Assembly: GCF_018446385.1 (NCBI RefSeq)
Contig: NC_055990.1
Location: 22,067,558-22,131,557, forward strand
DNA: 64,000 nucleotides
From: Zingiber officinale
Taxonomy: Eukaryota; Streptophyta; Magnoliopsida; Zingiberales; Zingiberaceae
Direction: 5' to 3'
Shown: piece by piece, positions 35,823 through 48,028 of the stretch
Layout of the letters: each line of letters begins with the position of its first letter
Position numbering within the stretch: the first letter of the stretch is position 1
Notes under the pieces: generated by a model
The model's input: only the letters and a program-made list of their open reading frames with translations
What the model was told of the DNA's origin: nothing
Databases searched by the model: none
Translations under genes and position numbers: made by a program

Positions 35823-37084
35823 GCAAAGTGGATAGTATTGCAGAAACAATGTAAGTTAATTTCTGATTGCATACACCAAAAATATCGTCCAATTATTTGT
35901 TGTGGAATGATACTAAAAATATTATTTTATTTTGCTTGAGTTCTTTTGAAAACTTTGAAAAATTCAATAAGGCATGAAATATTGGACAAAGAGGATTAAA
36001 GAAACGTTAAGCAAACTTGATAGTGGATGATGTTAGATCACATCAAAACCATAACTCTCTGAAACTCACACAGAAAGCCTATAAATGTGGATGAACTTTT
36101 ATCATGAAAAAACTTGGTTGTAAGGTGAAATTTCAGTATAATTGGCGATGGAAAATCACAAACCAAAACTTTGGTTGAAGAGAGAGGAGCCATTGGCCAA
36201 GTATTAACATTCATAACAAGCAACCTATCTTGGAGTTTCAACTTGTGCATGTGCTATGCTTGTACATGTTTTTCACCTGAAACTAGGTTAAATAGAAAAC
36301 AGAATGTTATAGTAAACATTCTAGTAACACTTTGGTCAATTAACTTAAGGACTTCCATAGTTCCATTCCATGTAGTGTGGATTAAGCAAAAACTCTAGTC
36401 AGATGGTTTTTCTGAAGAAGCAAACAAGTAAAGAAAAAGAGAGACTAAATTCTAATCAGGCAGCTTGAATATAAATAGTTGAATTTCAAAATGAAGAGAA
36501 TGAAATTGTTGCATTCTTGCTTATCCATCACTTTTATCTTTCTTTGAAGGATAAAATAGCTTCTTTATGATGCATCCTATATAATTTAGGCATTAGAAAA
36601 TTGATTTTTGGGATTTCAATTGATATTTAGGCTTTTTTATATGATCCGCGGCAACATCAAGGTACCAGTTTTAGGTCAAGATTGTTAACATGCTGGTTTA
36701 TTTATATTACACACTTGCTAAATGTCACCAATTTAGTTTCTGAAATGGAGTGTGACCTATTCTTTGAAAACCAAAATAATCATGTTGCTACTTTGTGGTT
36801 TTGGAAACTCCATTTTGCTTTAGCCAAATGCTTCGACACAGATGAAACTTAAGGCGGAAGAGAAAGAGAGACAAAATTAGCTTGTTACTTATTGAACAAT
36901 TAATATAATAATTTTTTGGTTTCTTGTGCAGGGAGGAGTTTCTAAAAGCTACTGATATGCGGCTCATCAGTCTTAAACAAGATCTGGCCACATCCTGTTC
37001 CCGTGCAGTTTCTGCTGGATTCTGTGACAAAAGTGTTTCTGATCTGCTTCTGTTTGCTGAATATTTTGGTGCAAACCGACTAAA
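35823..37084 (+). CDS. CIP7-like protein, exons 5 and 6 (duplication unit 1)
   Basis: Exon 5 (35823-35850, [10 protein letters not shown] with neighbours) lies between TTTGACAG and GTAAGTT. Exon 6 (36932-37084) follows CTTGTGCAG and ends before GTAAGT. It reads [18 protein letters not shown], then CSRAVSAGF and [13 protein letters not shown], the strongest family block (compare KELLRAIDVRLxALRQDLxxAxxRAxAAGF...LxxFAxxFGAxRL in Arabidopsis CIP7-like proteins). Phases are consistent with exon 4. I see no following exon for the expected 'EACxxFxxLCxRR' continuation. The next recognisable coding block, at 37757, belongs to a much later part of the protein, so the central coding region is missing from this copy. 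The duplicate exons are at 44879 and 45990. Confidence 0.75.
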
Positions 37085-37756
37085 GTAAGTTTTGGAACTT
37101 TAGACACTGCAATCATCTTATCTTAGTAGCCTAGCTTGCTTCGAATTGTTTTCTGAGTTGTTGAGGAGTTGGTATGCATCAATATTCTGGATACCATTGT
37201 TACCCTACTCTCTCTGATTTTTTTTTCCCTAGGCTTTATTGTTTGCACAACTTCCATATTAATGTGTGGAAACAATATCATCTACTTTTTATCTAACATT
37301 TTGAAAGTTCTTAGTTTGTAGTTCATTATGTGTTGGCAAAGTGTGAAACATGTGATTCGTCCACTAGCATGAGGAGCATATGTTCTCCATGGTTGCCTTG
37401 TAAGCCAGTTTAATTGAATCAATTCAGATTAAACAATCGTGAGTGGGGTTGCCTATTGCAATCCTGGTCATCATTTTTTCTCGTTAGCAACGAAGCCATC
37501 ATTATGATGGTACTGAAATGGTCAATGCAGAATGACTAAAGAAAGAAAATTAAATATGATAACATGCATTGAAGAAGTCAATAAATGAATGCAATCTTAA
37601 GAATATGCAACCTATAGGTAATTAGTTCCCAATATGTATCATTTCTCCTCTTGAGAGGGCCAAAAACTAGTTAAGAATACAAGACAAGAGTATGATTGCT
37701 ACCGTACACAAGTGACATAATCCATTAAAAGTACATGCATAAATCCTTGTTTTGAA

Positions 37757-37945
37757 TCCATGTTATATCACAAGTACATGCATAAATGGGATGCAATGCT
37801 TCAAGAGAAGTGGGGAACCAGCAGGGTTCGGAAGGAAGCAAAAATGAAGGCCATGCGTGACAGCCTAGAACTTAGTCAAGCTGAGATGAACTCCAGACAT
37901 TCAGGATCTGCTTATAGACAGAGATCAAGATACAGTCATGACCAG
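37757..37945 (+). CDS. CIP7-like protein, later exon ([10 protein letters not shown] block)
   Basis: Encodes [17 protein letters not shown], then [20 protein letters not shown] and ends SRYSHDQ before the donor GTAAAAG at 37946. This matches the conserved charged helical block of long CIP7-like proteins ([43 protein letters not shown]). The 5' boundary is uncertain: 'agtacatgcataaat' occurs twice close together (about 37729 and 37772), so the acceptor is ambiguous. If joined directly to exon 6 the protein would be an unusually short CIP7-like form. Whether this locus is still expressed cannot be told. Confidence 0.6.
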
Positions 37946-38559
37946 GTAAAAGTCTGGAACCTTCTAGTAATAGTTCAACTTCATGTAGCAAAAACCACGT
38001 TACTTACCTTAATTTTCAGATTGGCAATAGATGCATGCATATCTGTCGATCCTGTAGTTGCATACTAATTATCCAAGCTTATCATGTTTACATTATTAGA
38101 TATCAACTCAATACAGTGTCAAGTGTATATAGAGAGGGGGAGAGCTGAAATTATCTGAAATTTGGATTGCTTCTTGCAGGATTATCTGAAATTTCAGTTG
38201 CATACATGTTGCACGCTGTTCACAGGTTTCTAATGTTGGCACTTGTCAATTAATGAATTACTAACTAAGGGAAGTCACAGTTTCCTGTCTAAATATGTGG
38301 TTTTTCATGTTTCTTAGAACTGCACATTTTAGGATAGAGTGGCATGGCTCAAATGTGAGATTACTAGGATATCTTACTCTGTATCTTATTTGAATACTGT
38401 TACAAGGCTGCATTCATCACTTTCGGGCAGTCTAAACCTTTTGATTATCATATAGTTGCATCTTGGAAGGTGTTTTCTTGTACAAGTTTTCAATACCCAA
38501 GTTTTCCACTTGTCGCTCAAGTTCATATGCCCGCTCCAATATTCCACCGTTTTCGATAA

Positions 38560-38828
38560 TGTTGATTTCTCCAGGTTACTGAACAGCCATTGTTCTCTGC
38601 AGCACATTGCTCCCGCAGCTACATTCCAAACTCTCTCGCACCCTTCAGATTGACAGAGGATCATCTAACTGGAAGCTCCCTAAGAGATAATGTCTCTTCT
38701 TTTCTATGCATTTGTGAAAACAAAGATTTCAGACCTGATATCATTAGCTATCTTCTTAACTTCTTTTCAGCACCAGGCTCATCGTTGTCTCTATCATCGC
38801 CCCGGAGCAAGGAGTGTAAGCCTAGATG
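38560..38828 (+). other. Possible 3' exons of the CIP7-like gene
   Basis: Open segments near 38570-38690 (PLFSAAHCSRSYIPNSL) and 38772-38828 (APGSSLSLSSPRSKE, then a stop) could be the Ser/Pro-rich C-terminus. Support is weak: no clear splice pair and no firm family match. Confidence 0.25.
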
Positions 38829-39253
38829 ATATTGGATAACCAAAGAGCTCAAAAATATGATACTCCACATTTACATTGGAAACAATACAGTAGAACAAAT
38901 TTGTTGTAGGATATCCTTCTATTTTTTGTTTGTGAGTTCTTGTTATATATATTTTGCTGTGAATGAACATGTTTAGCTTTGTAAAGATGATGTATTTTCT
39001 TTTCTTTTTTTCACTTGTATGAAATCTTTCATATATCAAAATATGTTGCAATACGAAGAAGTACACAATATGTAAGAAAGTGATTTGTGCAAAATATGTG
39101 TGTATTTTATTATGATTGTTCATTTTTTTAAAAAACAAACTGTATGAAAATAATTCTAAAATAAATTTGGGATTATGAAAAGGATGGTTCTGGGTTTTTG
39201 TAAGTTCTTGAAACTTAACCATTAAAGAATTTAATGAAAAAAGGACAAATTAA
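38829..39253. other. Probable 3' flank of the CIP7-like gene
   Basis: AT-rich, no gene. From about 39130 it matches 47835 onward in duplication unit 2. Confidence 0.4.
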
Positions 39254-39326
39254 TGGAGATGTGGAGGATCGAACCCCGTGCCTCTCGCATGCAAAGCGAG
39301 CGCTCTACCATTTGAGCTACATCCCC
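39254..39326 (-). tRNA. tRNA-Ala (UGC), copy 1
   Basis: 73-nt cloverleaf on the minus strand. The acceptor stem GGGGATG pairs with CATCTCC (one G-U), discriminator A. The D-arm has the conserved GG, and the anticodon arm CTCGC-TTTGCAT-GCGAG gives anticodon TGC. The T-arm has TTCGATC but its stem carries a C-A mismatch at 49-65 and a G-U pair, unlike copy 2, whose T-stem is perfect. It may still function. A matching copy lies at 47956-48028. Confidence 0.9.
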
Positions 39327-40040
39327 GTTGATATTTCAAAATATAATTATCTTAGATTACCTATACAAAAGCAACATGTATGTATCTGGCTATCTTTCTC
39401 AAACATTTTATAAAAAAAAAAAAATATTATCATGGTTTAGGTAGGTAACATGAATAAAAAATCAATTACATTAAATTACTTAAAAATTAAAGAAGGGCTA
39501 ATGCTCATATTATTCTTAATATTAGAAAATTAAGAACTCAATATAATATATATATATATATCTATATTACATTAAAATACACCAAAGTGGTAAAGCTTGT
39601 TAAAATATTGAGATAATAATAGTTATGAAGTTTAATTAATATCAACTCCTTTCCTTTATTTTTTTCTTTTGTGTTTGTGAATTATTTTCTTCCTGATTTA
39701 ATATTATCTCTTCATAGATTTTATAGCCTATGATCGTTCAGTTCAATCTTAACATGGTGTTTCAATGATATTATATAAAGTACATTATCTTTTTCTCTAA
39801 AAAACAAAATGTGACTAATCAATCACTTAGAAATATCCAAAGCATTCAAACTTTTGTATTTTTTTAACTATTAGTTAATGATAAAAATATTTTTTCTAAA
39901 AGTTTAATCGGGTTTTAAAAATTTTGTAAAATAGTATAGCACATATTTTAATTCACCAAAATTTCATTAATATCTAGCTCTATATGAATTTAACCTAATG
40001 TAAACACTTCAGTATATTAAAACTTAAAAAGAGAGGATGG
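39327..40040. other. AT-rich flank between tRNA genes (unit 1)
   Basis: No gene. Contains a short AT run near 39541-39560. Closely matches 48029-48738 in unit 2. Confidence 0.5.
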
Positions 40041-40072
40041 AATTCGGGACCTCTTACCAAATGTCTACTTGA
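40041..40072 (-). pseudogene. tRNA-Pro remnant lacking the anticodon arm (unit 1)
   Basis: The words 'ggaattcgggacctct' and 'accaaatgtctacttg' are the T-side and D/acceptor-side ends of the tRNA-Pro gene joined directly, with the anticodon arm missing. The equivalent remnant in unit 2 lies at 48740-48772. Confidence 0.5.
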
Positions 40073-40143
40073 TTACAATTTAAAACTAGTTACTATATCA
40101 ATTTTACTTAATGTAAATAATTCAATATATTAAAATTAAAAAT

Positions 40144-40215
40144 GGGGCATTCCGAGAATTGAACTCGAGACCTCTCGCACCCTAAGCGAGAATCATACCA
40201 CTAGACCAAATGCCC
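40144..40215 (-). tRNA. tRNA-Pro (AGG), unit 1
   Basis: 72-nt cloverleaf on the minus strand. The acceptor GGGCATT pairs with AATGCCC, discriminator C. The D-arm contains the conserved GG, and the anticodon arm CTCGC-TTAGGGT-GCGAG gives anticodon AGG. The T-loop is TTCAATT, with one T-G wobble in the T-stem. Otherwise it matches the plant tRNA-Pro sequence at 49156-49227. Confidence 0.9.
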
Positions 40216-40964
40216 ACTTGTTTATAAGTTTAACAAAAAATTTATTTTTCAATTTAAAAATATTTCATAATTCACAGAATTATTTTTTGCAAACTTTATT
40301 TTTCTGTGAAAATTTATCATATTTTCTGCCCAAGAAAATATTTTTAAAATTTTTTAACTGTTATTGAATTTTTTGTATTTTTTTATAAAATACTAATTTT
40401 TAATATTAAAAATTCTCGATCATTCAATTTTTGAAAATTTATTTTTTCTATAAAAATACTTGCTCGATTATATTCTCAGGAAATTTTTCAAGAATTTTCA
40501 AGCTTAGAAACTATTTTTAAGTATTTTTTTAAATAAGATACATCTTTCTGTAGAAAAGAATTTATTATTACTTAAATTAATTTCATTTTTTTGTGAAAAT
40601 TTTATCACTAATTTGGATATGTCTGTTTAACTGTGAAAATTATTTTTTCCAAACTGCTTTATAAATTGCAAAAATTCGGATTTCCAAAATTTAAACTTCA
40701 TTATTTTTTTTATGAATGTTAGTCAATTTATTTTCCCTTAGAGAGTACTTCAGATTTATATCAATGTTATTTTCCAGGATATCCCCTATTTTTAATGTGA
40801 TCAAAAGGAGGAGAATTTGAAATTAAGTCTAGGGGGGGTACATTTTTTATTTTGCATTTCATGTTATTAATTGTAAATTATGTACATGTTATTTTACTGT
40901 TATTTATTTTGGTTTATCCTAACTTAACTTAACTTGGGTTGCTCACATAAAAAAGGGGGGAGAT
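40216..40964. other. AT-rich stretch, probably 3' internal region of a truncated sirevirus-like element
   Basis: No coding frame. The end (AAAAGGGGGGAGAT at 40951-40964) is the usual polypurine tract just before a copia LTR, so at least the last few hundred bases are probably retroelement sequence. Present only in unit 1. Confidence 0.45.
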
Positions 40965-41940
40965 TGTAAGAACCCGTGGTAGTTTTGATATGATCAACTA
41001 AGTCAAGTTAGGTCCTGTTGAGTTTTGATCCTTGTGTGTAAGTGTGCAGGAACTTAGGAGCATAAGAAGTCAAGCGAGAGACGCAGCTAGCGAGAAGGAT
41101 GACACGAGAAGAAGTTGACGGGCTCAGTGCGTCTGAGGGACGAGGTGCTACGGAAGAGTATACTAGTGGATGAGAAGGAAGCACGCAACGTTTCCTAGGG
41201 ACGAGAAGGAAGCGCACGACGTTTTTGAGGGATGAAAAGTCGGAGCGGAAGATTGGTCGAGAAGGCTGGAAGATCGAGTGAGTCCAATTCCGGATGACCG
41301 AAATCATTCAAACGAGCGAAACCGTAGCGGAAGCCGAGGCAACAAGTCAATCGGAGTTGACTCTTGTCCGAGCGTCGGGCACCCAGAGCTACTCCGAGTG
41401 CCCGAACCACTTTGGTGCCAGCCGGGGTGCCTCGACTCCTCGGCGTTGTGAATCAAGATCAACAAGGGTCCAGACGCTTAGAGTGGGATAAAATTTTATC
41501 CCGCGCCCGTTGGGTAGCCGTTTGTGAGAAGATAAGATTTGCCACGCTGGGGGCGCCTGGACCGTGCCACGTCAACAAACGGTCAGTTTCGACTAGTGGG
41601 CTATAAATAGAGCTATGGTCTTCTCCATTTCGAATAACACACTCTGTATTTCGAATCTCTTTATATTTTTTCACTTCCAAGCTTAATTTCCGTGTACGAG
41701 GTTTCTCCGTCTCTGACGTTTTGTTCAAGAAGGAGATCATCATAGTGAGCTTATTTGCCTTAGAGGAGTAGCAATCCTCTGATTGCCAACCAAGTAAACT
41801 ATTTGTCTCGTACTCATTTTTATTCTGTAATATTTCTTTAAGTGTGTAATCGTTTAAAGCCCGATTGTTCGAGAAAGGTATTTGTTGATTAATAGTGCAA
41901 GGCAATTCACTCCCCTCTTGCTAGCCGCAGGGACCTACTA
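40965..41940 (+). mobile_element. Sirevirus-like copia LTR (copy 4), with adjacent polypurine tract
   Basis: Begins TGTAAGAACC directly after a polypurine tract. It contains 'tgtgcaggaacttagg', the palindrome GGATAAAATTTTATCC near 41489, 'ggctataaatagagctatgg' near 41601 and the 'caattcactcccctcttg' end. It looks like the 3' LTR of an element whose body is gone. The part from 41186 matches the copy at 31711, so this LTR covers the junction between the two duplication units. Confidence 0.65.
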
Positions 41941-42479
41941 CCCTATATTTATTGGTTCACCTGCACGTTTATAGGCTTCATTGGAAGGTTTATGACATTT
42001 CAATGCCTTATGGAGATTTTTCATTTTCATCTCGGGGCTTGTGGTTTGTTGAGAGGACAATTTCCCCCACAATTTTCAGGATAAACCGAAAACTTATCAA
42101 CTTAGCTTTTATCATCTTCTCAATGTTTTAGCCACAACATTCTTAAATCGAGGTGAATGGGATGTTGTTGTTCCTCGCGAAATATTTCTTACGCAATATC
42201 ATGCATTCTCTCCCTCCATCACCATAGATGATCTTACTTAATTATTTTTTTCAACCATATTTCTAGTGTTTTTAATAAAAAAAAAAAACACACGAGTTCG
42301 AATTCTAGAAACAATCTCTTGCAAAAAGCAGGGTAAGATTGCGTACAATGGATCCTTCCCCGGGACCCTGCATAGCGGGAGCTTCGTGCACCGGGCTACC
42401 TTTTTTTTATTTATAGTGTTTTTAATGCATTTCGCCCTAATCTTGCTTAAAAGCAAATCTCCATAATTCTAATCTTCTG

Positions 42480-43200
42480 ATTTCACCAAGTTAAAACTAT
42501 GATTGTCTAATCAAGATGATTACCAAGATTGCACTTGATCTAAAAAATGCTCAATCAAGAAAATATGCGTTACTTAGTCTTCCAATTTCATCGAGCTAGA
42601 GGTATGATCGTCGGACTAGAGTGTTGACCAGGATTGCATTTACTATTCAAGAGGTATTTAACTCAAGAAGTATACATCCCTTGGTCTTCCAATCTCATTG
42701 AGCCAAAACTATGGTCGTTTGATCAAAGTCCTGACCAAGATTGTATTTGCTCTTCGAGAGACATCAAACTCAAGAAGTATACATCCTTTGATCTTCCAAT
42801 CTCGTCGAGCTAAAGTTGTGGTTGCCCGATTGGAGTGCTGACCAGGATGGTATTACTTTTCAAGAAACACTAGACTCAAGAAGTATACATCCTTTGGTCT
42901 TCTAATCTCTTCGAGTCAAAACTGTGGTTGTTTGATCTGAGTACTGACCAGGATTGTATTTACTCTTCAAGAGACACTAGACTCAAGAAGTATGCATCCC
43001 TCGGTCTTCCAATCTCGTCGAGCCAAAGTTGTAGCTGTCTGATTAGAGTGCTAACCAAGATTGTATCATTCTTCGAGAGACACTCGACTCAAGAATATAC
43101 ATCCTTTGATCTTCTAAACTTATCAAGCCATAGCTGTATTCGTCCGATTGGAGTACTAACCATGATTGCATTTATTCTATGAGAGACACCTGTCTCAATT
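42480..43200 (+). repeat. Minisatellite, period about 106 bp (unit 2 copy)
   Basis: Counterpart of 33000-33740, with the same number and order of units as far as I can tell. The array therefore predates the segmental duplication. Confidence 0.75.
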
Positions 43201-43693
43201 TCTTAGTCAATTCCAACCCATGTGATTCAATCCTTATAACTTATCTATTTTGACCTCCACTGAGGTCTCATTGAGTTAGACTTAAATCTAGTTTTTTGCC
43301 AATTGGCTTGATCTTCTATATGAAGACTTCATTAGCCTACTTTTTGGATAGTTTAAACTCACTATTCGTAACTTTGTGATTTTAGTCAAATGACCCCCTC
43401 AAAGCCTTGACCATCATTGTTACATTATACCCATCGTATAATTTTATCGTCCATCCTTTTTAGGCATGGTTCTCCCATAAGAAAATTTTATTCTTCCTTG
43501 CAAATAACTCTCCCATCGCTTAAGGTTCAGTTTTAGATACTTTAGAACATCTTTTGATAGTAACCTTATAAGGCACATGTTCTTCAAGTAATATTAGGGT
43601 AATCACTTGAAGATGATTATGGAGAATTTCTCCGATTTCTCTCCAGTAGAAGTGAGACCCATGGTCACTATAATCGTGAATATCTTCTTAAGA

Positions 43694-44700
43694 CCATTGG
43701 AAAATTTATAATTATTGATGGATCTACTTAGTATCGATCCAACAATTGGGCTCAGTTAGTTATCTCAACAATGAGTTGATGACTTGAATCCGTGGAGTCG
43801 GTATGACGACGTGGACCTTGTTCCATTTATATTCTCAATATACCCTTTCGGTTATCGAGACACCCTTTTAAGTAATAAATGTACTCTTTTTGGTATCATC
43901 GTTACCGACTTAATCTCGTCGATCGTCGAGTCATCCCTTTGGATATTGACACACCCCTATAAGGTAAGCTTATCCCTACAAATAAGAATATTAAGGTTGA
44001 GGTGAAGGCTAAGTCTTCTTTCCTTACGACGATATTGCCCTTCCCCGGTACTCGTCAATTGTCTTCCAAGATACGACTTACGTCTTGAAATAGGAGCACT
44101 CTGAATTTTGAGTCTTGTTGAACTTTCAAAGCCTTGGAACTCTTAAGAGAGCAGAGCGAGAAGTGATCTCAAGAGGAGAATTTACAACTTGAGAATTGAG
44201 TGTTTGAATCAAAGGAATGAGGTTCCTTTTATAGGGATGAAAGGTTATTTCCAAGAAGTAAAAAGACATGGGATGTGTCTTTTCACTTAAACCTTATTAA
44301 TTATGAAAAGATATGGGTGTGTCTTTTCACTTAAATGTTATCAATCATCATTAATTTATTTAATTGATTAATTTGATTAATTATTTACTTAATCTATTAT
44401 AAATATTAATTAATCAATTAATTAATATTACAATTACGATTAATTTTTTAATCAATCAATGAAATTAATTATAATTTCACATCCCTCAATGGTTCTGCAT
44501 ACTTGAGTTAGCCTTCATTTAATCTTATCCATGAATCCAACACGTGTGAGAGTCAAACTTCCGTCCGATCATATCGAACCAACCCTTCAATAAACATTAA
44601 TTTCTCATTTACTCAAAAAATTAATTTACGACGATCTATTAGCGAAATAGCCGTCTTATCTCTATTTAATTTATTGGTCACCAAAACCAATTTTGCAACA
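43694..44700 (-). repeat. Copia-type LTR 'X', copy 3
   Basis: Counterpart of 34236-35644 without the internal duplication. It ends TTTTGCAACA directly before the 'ttaacacatctaactg' host intron sequence. Confidence 0.7.
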
Positions 44701-44878
44701 TTTAACACATCTAACTGAACTGTATAAGCATATGAAATTGACATCTATAATATTTGTTCTGTAAAATTTCTAGTGCATAGATCTTTTGGACATAATTTGT
44801 GCTTGGTCTTTTCCCCTTTTGATTTGTCAGTTCTTGATTTGTTATCACACTATTATTGTCTTTGTGAATTTTTGAAAG

Positions 44879-47835
44879 GCAAAGTGGATAGTATTGCAGA
44901 AACAATGTAAGTTAATTTCTGACTGCATACACCAAAAATATCGTCCAATTATTTGCTGTGGAATGATACTAAAAATATTATTTTATTTTGCTTGAGTTCT
45001 TTTGAAAACTTTGTAAAATGCAACAAGGCATGAAATATTGGACAAAGAGGATTAAAGAAACGTTAAGCAAACTTGATAGTGGATGATGTTAGATCACATC
45101 AAAACCATAACTCTCTGAAACTCACACAGAAAGCCTATAAATGTGGATGAACTTTTATCATGAAAAAACTTGGTTGTAAGGTGAAATTTCAGTATAATTG
45201 GCGATGGAAAATCACAAACCAAAACTTTGATTGAAGAGAGAGGAGCCATTGGCCAAGTATTAACATTCATAACAAGCAACCTATCGTGGAGTTTCAACTT
45301 GTGCATGTGCTATGCTTGTACATGTTTTGCACCTGAAACTAGGTTAAATAGAAAACAGAATGTTATAGTAAACATTCTAGTAACACTTTGGTCAATTAAC
45401 TTAAGGACTTCCATAGTTCCATTCCATGTACTGTGGATTAAGCAAAAACTCTAGTCGGATGGTTTTTCTGAAGAAGCAAACAAGTAAAGAAAAAGAGAGG
45501 CTAAATTCTAATCAGGCAGCTTGAATATAAATAGTTGAATTCCAAAATGAAGAGAATGAAATTGTTGCATTCTTGCTTATCCATCACTTTTATCTTTCTT
45601 TGAAGGATAAAATAGCTTCTTTATGATGCATCCTATATAATTTAGGCATTAGAAAATTGATTTTTGGGATTTCAATTGATATTTAGGCTTTTTTTATATG
45701 ATCCGCGGCAACATCAAGGTACCAGTTTTAGGTCAAAGATTGTTAACATGCTGGTTTATTTATATTACACCCTTGCTAAATGTCACCAATTTAGTTTCTG
45801 AAATGGAGAGTGACCTATTCTTTGAAAACCAAAATAATCATGTTGCCACTTTGTGGTTTTGGAAACTCCATTTTGCTTTAGCCAAATGCTTCAAGACAGA
45901 TGAAACTTAAGGCGGAAGAGAAAGAGGGACAAAATTAGCTTGTTACTTATTGAACAATTAATATAATAATTTTTTGGTTTCTTGTGCAGGGAGGAGTTTC
46001 TAAAAGCTACTGATATGCGGCTCAAAGATATGTACTTTGTGGATGTATATGTACTTTGTGGTGCCTTTCCTATTCCAAGATATCAAACATTAACAATTCT
46101 CAATGTATTTTCAGTGCCAAAGCTGTTATCACTATATGATGAGGTTGTTCTGGATCATATTGAACACTTAATTAAAGTTGGAGTGGCTATGTCTGATTAT
46201 TTGCTTGTCAGTTAATATCAATGGGAGAGCTGTAGTAAAATTAATACATCATGGAAAATAGATATGTGAAGACCTTATTTTAATTACTTAACTATTCTTT
46301 TTCTCTTTCTTGCATGTGTTCAATAACTTTCTCACCTCCTGTATTTCCATTATACTACCACTCCATATATAGTGAAAGATGTTAAGGTCCTCCTGTTGTG
46401 GTACTTTTGTGAGATTGATTATGCTATCTTGCTTGGCTTTTTTGGATGTTTTTCTAATCTCCTACTTTTTTTTAACTTTTACAACTCACACTATTGGCAT
46501 CAGAGAAGTTGGAGCATGCCCAACCTACTCAACAGCATTTTGATATGGCAGTGCCAGAGGAGCCTTTTCTATCTGGTTCATCAGCCAAAGATCCTTCCCC
46601 ATGCAGTGGAGGAAACTCTAGGTGGTTAAGTGGGCAGGATCGAATTAACCTCTTCGAAAACAAGCAGAAAGAACTCTCTGCAAGTTCTAAGAATATCAGC
46701 TCATCAAGTGTTTCTAATACACTAATACAAACATAAGGTGAGCACCAAAGGCTTTCTTCTCATGTGCCAGAAAAGTCAGTATTCAGAAGATGGGGTGACA
46801 TGGGCTTTGAGAGTCACAGAAGCAACACTAGTTTCAATTGCAAGAATAGGGGTGGTGTTGCTTTTGGAACTTCTACATCTGGTAATTTCCTATATCTGTC
46901 CCAAAATAGAACCGGAGTCACTGAGATTACTAGCTTGAAGGATAGTGCAACATCTCAATGCAGGTTAGATGTTAAAGGACACAAGGCACCAAGCCCCTGT
47001 TCTACTTTGACATCATCATTCTCCTTTTACAATGGTTTAACAGGGGATAGAAACTGTAATGAGGAAGATTAGAAAGCTTCTAACCTCATGACCATGGCCA
47101 GAACAATCTCAGAGAACAATCAGGGCATACATTACCTGAGTGCTTCTGTTGGCAGGGTGTATCAGTGTGGATTAGATGATCAAGATGCTTTCAGTATTGA
47201 CCAAAATTTTTTTTCTGAAACAAACAAAAAATCTGGCTCTATGAGCTTCAGATCTAGTCGAAGTCAATTGAAATTCGACAACAATGTGCAAATAGTGCAA
47301 ACTGCATCTGTTACTGAGCAGGTTAGATTGAGAGGTCAAGGTGAGCAGATTCAAACTGGGGGCATTTCTTCTCAAGCCAGTGATATTAGGTTCAAAGATC
47401 ACAGCGAGGTAGTTAACAAATTATGCACATTTGGGAGAACAGTAGATAATGAATAGACAACGAAAGGTCCATCAGCTTCTCAGATTTGCTTTGAAAATTC
47501 ACCAGAGTTATCTACAGAAGGTGATTTATTAACTTCTCAATCTCAGCACACAATTTTCCCTGAAAAAGTAGAGGAAGCAAGGAAAAGAAATTCCACTGCC
47601 TCTCATAGAACTTTTGGAACTTCTGAAGGTAAGAAAAGTGGACATATCAATCACCATGACTGGAATTGGCATCAATTATCTGAATCAGAGACTGAACGAC
47701 TACATAATCAAACAAATTTCTCAGGTGCAGATGAAGTAAGATATGTTAAAATAGACTACATGCCTACTATTCCTGTCTTGACGTCTAATAAATTTGCAGA
47801 GAGTTCTGGGTTTTTGTATGAAAATAAATTTAAAA
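44879..47835 (+). pseudogene. CIP7-like gene, duplicated and decayed copy (unit 2)
   Basis: Exon 5 (44879-44906) is intact. Exon 6 begins at 45990 with [11 protein letters not shown], but from about 46024 it no longer matches unit 1, so the rest of that exon is lost. After an intron ending near 46496 (GGCATCAG) comes a long central coding region, about 46497-47830, absent from unit 1. It includes QDRINLFENKQKE and GEHQRLSSHVPEKSVFRRW, which correspond to the 'QDRISLFENKQKE' and 'RRLSSDVSxxxVLRRWSG' motifs of long CIP7-like proteins. It stays in one frame but has three in-frame stops (46734-46736, 47070-47072, 47454-47456). At about 47835 the sequence jumps to the equivalent of 39130, so the 3' exons are deleted. 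It therefore cannot make a normal protein. Confidence 0.75.
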
Positions 47836-47955
47836 TAAAACAAACTGTATGAAAATAATTCTAAAATAAATTTGGGATTATGAAAAGGATGGTTCTGGGT
47901 TTTTGTAAGTTCTTGAAACTTAAACCATTGAAGAATTTAATGGAAAAAAAGGTAG

Positions 47956-48028
47956 TGGAGATGCGGGGGATCGAACCCCGTGCCTCTCGCATGCAAAGCG
48001 AGCGCTCTATCATTTGAGCTACATCCCC
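47956..48028 (-). tRNA. tRNA-Ala (UGC), copy 2, possibly impaired
   Basis: 73-nt counterpart of 39254-39326 with anticodon TGC and a perfect T-stem (CGGGG with CCCCG). In the D-loop the second of the two conserved guanines (G19) reads A ('aaatgatag' instead of 'aaatggtag'), which would remove the G19-C56 tertiary pair. A small open frame reading across it on the minus strand is only the tRNA shadow. Confidence 0.8.
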
